The position numbers were made by a program, and so were the translations under genes. 64,000 nt of DNA from Ciona savignyi (taxonomy: Eukaryota > Chordata > Ascidiacea > Phlebobranchia > Cionidae): contig CH003024.1 of assembly GCA_000149265.1 (NCBI GenBank), forward strand, positions 597,447 to 661,446, written 5' to 3'. The notes beneath the pieces are model-generated. The model was given only the letters and a program-made list of their open reading frames with translations, was not told where the DNA came from and made no database searches. This document shows, piece by piece, positions 59,754-64,000 of the stretch (its first letter is position 1; each line of letters opens with the position of its first letter).

Positions 59754-60403
59754 AGTGTTAATAAACGTTTCACTCTCATTTTACAAATAAATTATATTGA
59801 AATATCTGTACGCAATTCTTTAAACGAATTAACATAAATCAATATTTGACTAGAAAGAATTTTACGCAAATGACGTACCGTTTCGAAACAATATTTATAC
59901 TTTCCCGGCCTTTACCAAACAATTCAAAAGTTCTTTTATTAAATATTAATCGTAGGAACGTAATTTGTATTTAAAAAAAAACGACAAAACCAGCAGAGTT
60001 TAATATTTTAATATTTTGGTTCAGTTTATTTTTTCAGTGTTTACGGTAATAAAGAAAATGTCGAAGTTTAAAAAAACAGAAAAATGGCCTAACCACAGTA
60101 TTTAAAACACAGCAGTACATGATACACCACACTAGAATAAAATAAACAGACGCGTTCATTAAACTAAACATTTAAAAAGTGCAGTTGGCAATTACTTAAC
60201 TTAATGGTCATGCAGAGTCTTAAAAAATAATATAAAAAGCGCGACTTAGTACTATTATTATTCCGTAGCCAGTATAACTGAGCCTTTGCATTAAACAGTA
60301 TTTATTTTATATAAAACAAAAATTAAGAACTGAAAACATAGAATCGATACATTGAAAGGTGACGTTATATTTGCAAATCTTGTTGGCATTTTTTGCATTT
60401 TTA

Positions 60404-60760
60404 CTATATGACGTATGAGCCGCCACACAATGGTACATATAACATTTTGTTGGCAGTAAAGCGGCGTTGGAATTCACGGGGGTGGGTAAATACGGGGTTT
60501 CCCCCTTGGTTTGCCCAGTGCCCTAAAATCTTTCCGGTCGTTTTAAAATGACGTAATTTGTTTTCGACGAACCGTTGATCGGACAAATGTAGGTGAATGC
60601 ACAACAGGAAGAAGCCGAAATCTTTCCAAAGCTTTTTGCCTCATAAATGTATACACTCTCGTGTCTTCTGGCTTCTGGTGCCGAAATAAAATTATAGGCG
60701 TATTTGTATGAAGTCCGGTTTAACAAATCTAAACTTATACTGAAGTGCAATGGTCATTAG
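60404..60760. other. Highly conserved GC-rich block, copy 2
   Basis: Counterpart of 56058-56400. Minus-strand open frames end at the same shared stop (GTCATATAG). An indel near 60526 (CCTAAAATC against CCTAAATC) shifts the frame relative to copy 1, which argues against one long conserved exon. Confidence 0.5.
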
Positions 60761-61864
60761 GCGGATTTATTTTTTATTCTATGGGCGACAGGTGAAAAAA
60801 ACGATTACTATGAACGTCAATTAAACCTTTCAGACAAGGAACAAAGCAACTAAACTGCACAACGAATTTTAATGGTAAACTATCCCAGGCGTTATATTCT
60901 AGCTGTCTCTCCTATAGAATTGGCCTCACAAAAACAACTGTTACTCAAAATTAAATTACAACCACAGAAGGACGACCGCAACAAATGGTTCTATTTACGA
61001 AATCATAAACTTTTGTAAAAAAACAAACACGTAATGACATGCTTTTTGAGTAAAGTCTTCAAAATACACGGTTGCTTAATTTAAAACTCCTATGAGTTGG
61101 TGGGCGTGACCAGCGGTTTAGCTGCTTGCCAGCACATTTCTCTTTTTAAACGAAAGTTTACGTGGTCAAAACTGGCCACTCGATAGTTGGATGTGTCCTT
61201 GTGCAAAGTAACCCAACTGATAAACGGTAATCTGACGGTTACCTGTGTGAGAACGCTTCCATACTTTATTCGCAAAGTTATTAAATAATTGCCCATGTGA
61301 TAATATTCTTTGCGTTTTTCATTCAAAGTTATAAAACCTGATTATCCAATTTTATTTAAGAGATTGTTTTACGAGTCAGAATATGGGTATTTATGAGATT
61401 TATATATATAAGAAAGTAGCACGTGCTAGGTGAAATAGCATTGCAGTTTTCTATGTTGTAAAATTTTGAAGTTGATAAATAAGCCTGGAATAGTAAACGA
61501 GTTGGTTTAATATAGACTGCCTTCTGTGTTCAAAAATTGCCCGCTTGCAGAATGTAATTAGCTAAACCTTTCGCTTCAAATAACAGATCTAACCTTGCAT
61601 TTAGCGTGTTAGAAATCGGTTACGCTTTCTGTGCTCGGACTGTATGATCGATTGAATTATTCGTATATTAAAATTTGTTATTTATTATCATTGCGATAAG
61701 TGAATAATTGGTGTGTCGCTTAATAGATTGTTGTAGCAAGCAAATGTTAACATCTTTTGAACGCATTGCATGTTTTGAGAGGCATACATCATTACATTGC
61801 CTTATGTGTTGATAAGAGTGTCACGCTAATTTTACAAATAGACTATATTGAAATGTAGCAACTG

Positions 61865-62714
61865 TTAATATCTTTTGCCCGCTGGAACCAGTCCCACAGC
61901 GCGTTGTATTTGGTCCGACGTTAGAATGACCTGGTTGGCTCCTGTAAGCTTGTTGAGCCCCGTAAACGCCCCCTCGTACGTTACTTCGTACATTACAGGA
62001 TTGCCATCCGGAGAACCGTTTGTAATCAAAGGAACTTTTGCCGTGAATTTTACTTCAGCTGCAAAAAAACATTTTATAGGTGTTAATAATATTTTAAGCT
62101 TAGCTGCAGATATAATAGGTCGACTTGTTTATTCTTTATAGCGGGAAGGTTATTTCTTCAAGGGTCATATTGAGCAAATCTTATGTAAATATAAACGAAA
62201 AATAATCCTAAAAAAATCTTTAAAGACCATTAATACTAACGAAAATTTAAAACAACGAAATTACAAAAAATAATTACAAGGTGGTTAGAAATATTTTTTT
62301 GCATTCTTAACACCGTTAGAGTGGGTTTGTGGTTAGTAAAAACTTTATGTAATTTTATATTTCATGGGTTTGACGTTCGTCCCTCCGAATGGTTAGCGCG
62401 ACCGATACATATACCGATTTCTATACAAAAATGGTCTTACTGCCGACCCAATGATGGGTTCAAAACTTGGCTCGGTTTTAAAAAAAAAGTTGGTACGGTC
62501 GTATCAAATGCTTAGCTTAATAAATATAGCGAATTATATTATAAAAAAAACGGTCTTAGCAAAGAGGCGACCATGGGTTCGAAACTAAGTCCGGTAAAAT
62601 AACTAAATAAATAAATTCCCAGATTTAAAGGAAACTGTTGCTAAAATATTTAGTTTCATAACTTTAAATAATCTTACTTTTCGGAACACTGGTTTTGCAG
62701 CACCCAAGACCCAT
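61865..62714 (-). CDS. MG3: small protein with MGxxCC N-terminus
   Basis: Exons 62678-62714 and 61865-62058, 231 nt (76 aa, TAA). Exon 1 encodes MGLGCCKTSVPK; the split codon is ACT (Thr) because the donor is A|GTAAGATT. Exon 2 reads EVKFTAKVPLITNGSPDGNP, then MYEVTYEGAFTGLNKLTG, ending LVPAGKRY. Relative to MG2, many differences are conservative and the reading frame is kept, consistent with selection. The intron is longer (619 bp) because of tRNA-like SINE insertions at 62378-62602. An acceptor-like TTTCACGTAAAG ends at 62752, 37 nt before ATG. Confidence 0.75.
62378..62602 (+). mobile_element. Two SINE-B copies in MG3 intron
   Basis: First: CCGAATGGTTAGCGCGACCG, ATACATATACCG, then CCAATGATGGGTTCAAAACT. 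Second (from about 62493): GTTGGTACGGTCGTATCAAA, then GAGGCGACCATGGGTTCGAA and ACTAAGTCCGG. Both run opposite to the gene. Confidence 0.7.
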
Positions 62715-64000
62715 GACTTTATTCTTATATATAAGACTTGTAAGAGAATTTCTTTACGTGAAAATGCAATTGGTTAGAATGGGTGGTAGCTTATGAAACT
62801 ATTACAACTGAAGTATGATCTAAAAAAAACAAAGTTCATTAAGTGCGGATTTTGTGTCAATTAATTAAACTGAGTGTAACCGTGATTGACTTATTTTTAA
62901 TTAACCGCTCTAACTGACCATAAAAAACTATTTTGTTATATTTGTCGCCAATATCTTCTCAAAATTCATACATGAATCACGTGTCTGTACAGGTTAAGTT
63001 CAACCCAAAATCCTGTGGGGTCGTATGACGTTTGAAATTATGCCAAGTCCAAGAACCGAAAATCAGCTGCCTTAATAAATTGATTGTTTGTAATAAAAGT
63101 TTTATAAAAACTTAAATGCTACTTTACATACTAAACCCCCATATAACCAGGTCTTCGATTTATGAGAGTCTACATTGATTTAAAGAGACACGACACTAAT
63201 CCCGAACACATTCTTCGATTGGTATAAACAAGTTATTGACATACTTCGTCAACCAATCAATATTAAAATTATCAAAGCAATATGAAAATCATCAAATTTA
63301 TAGGTGGGTCTGTGTAATATTGTGTTAGAAAAACAGGCCGACATTTGATTCGGATTATTTTTAAACACAATGTTAACACAGCGGTGTTATAGTTCTATAT
63401 TTCTATAATAAAACACGCTTCTAAAACACACGTCTAAGGTTTTAATATATTTTTTATGTAAAATATTTATGACGTTATCATTATTTAATAGACTATAAAT
63501 TTGAACACTATCTTTTCACCTTAGCGCTGAATACGCGTTAACAATAGCCTTGTTAAATCTTTATTCCAGTAATGCTAACAACATTTGCCAAGTTTGCATG
63601 GGTTTAAATTAAAATCAAGTTAAAGTCAAGGCTAATGTATAACTACACCAAGTACAACAAGGACGGTACACATCGGTTATTTACTATTTATTTAAATTGA
63701 CGTGGTAACTGGCAGACACAAAATATCTGCGATTGTTCTTTAGCATTTTATTTAAATATACAGTTTTATTTAACTAAAAAGTAACATGTTAAGAATTACC
63801 ACTTGTCTTTTCCATGTTCTCTGTAAAATAATTCATCTGAGATAACATGACCAAATATAAAAGAAAAAAATATATGTTCATATCAAAAAATAAACTTATC
63901 AGATATTTGATAATATATGTCCTGCACTGACAGAACCTATGGTTTATTAAAATTGTTTGGCAACTTTTAGTGAATTTATTTGGTTACTGCAACGCTTCAT
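62715..64000. other. Upstream DNA of MG3, no further gene
   Basis: Collinear with 58160-59440 and AT-rich. It includes a conserved CACCTTAGCGCTGAAT followed by ACGCGTTAACA (63508-63540), also at 58930-58975. No further coding exon was identified before the window ends. Confidence 0.55.

Larger units (their letters stand above)
58160..61864. other. Intergenic between MG2 and MG3
   Basis: Upstream DNA of MG2 (collinear with 62715-64000), a 19-bp perfect tandem duplication at 59716-59753, the duplicon junction near 59745, the second conserved block (60404-60760), an old SINE-A-like fragment near 61130-61270 and the MG3 3' flank. No further exon recognised. Confidence 0.55.
59745..64000. repeat. 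Tandem duplicon carrying MG3, unit 2 (runs off the window)
   Basis: Second copy of 55380-59744. The homology reaches the last base of the window, which matches about 59435. Confidence 0.85.

Noticed and set aside
61875..62141. Plus-strand frames starting MPAGTSPTARC (also 57476) and the frame at 54364
   Set aside because: Antisense of MG exon 2. The minus strand has the splice acceptor, the shared stop and the MGxxCC first exon.

Overview
The window looks like nuclear DNA of an invertebrate chordate, most likely a tunicate of the Ciona type. I infer this from the AT-rich intergenic DNA, compact five-exon genes with short GT-AG introns, tRNA-derived SINEs with a TATCC tail, a hAT-type MITE, and acceptor-like sites about 30-38 nt before start codons that would suit spliced-leader trans-splicing. 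I see no prokaryotic operons, rRNA, functional tRNA or CRISPR. The species assignment is inference; no search was run.

Positions 2994-52939 hold a cluster of eleven paralogous genes, named LP1-LP11 here. LP1-LP10 lie head to tail on the minus strand and LP11 is inverted on the plus strand. Each is assembled from five exons with conserved phases (55, 270, 266-272, 179 and 172 coding nt) and encodes a 313-315 residue secreted protein: an 18-residue signal peptide, an H-type (Helix pomatia agglutinin/discoidin-like) lectin domain in one exon, a pentraxin domain over two exons, and a cysteine-containing C-terminal exon. The pentraxin part keeps the His-x-Cys-x-Trp-x-Ser core, both core cysteines and most calcium ligands. 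The copies combine two lectin-exon subtypes with several pentraxin-exon subtypes. LP3/LP7, LP5/LP8 and LP6/LP9 are recent pairs from block duplication, LP8 looks chimeric, and LP5 has lost the AG of one splice acceptor. A decayed exon 5 on the plus strand (49438-49570) marks a lost twelfth copy. The expected role is secreted pattern recognition or egg/sperm-coat type binding, by family inference only.

Positions 52940-64000 hold a second, tiny and easily missed family, MG1-MG3, on the minus strand. Each has two exons: a 37-nt first exon encoding an N-terminus of the form MG-x-x-CC-K (predicted N-myristoylation plus palmitoylation), and a second exon of about 191-194 nt. The products are 75-76 residues. 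I do not recognise the family. The copies sit in tandem duplicons of about 4.4 kb that also carry a strongly conserved, locally GC-rich block (56058-56400 and 60404-60760).

The remaining space is AT-rich intergenic DNA with duplicated flanks, at least two SINE families, a 493-bp hAT MITE in LP6 intron 2 with a perfect 8-bp target duplication (its empty site survives in LP9), and short tandem duplications. I find no gene in positions 1-2993.
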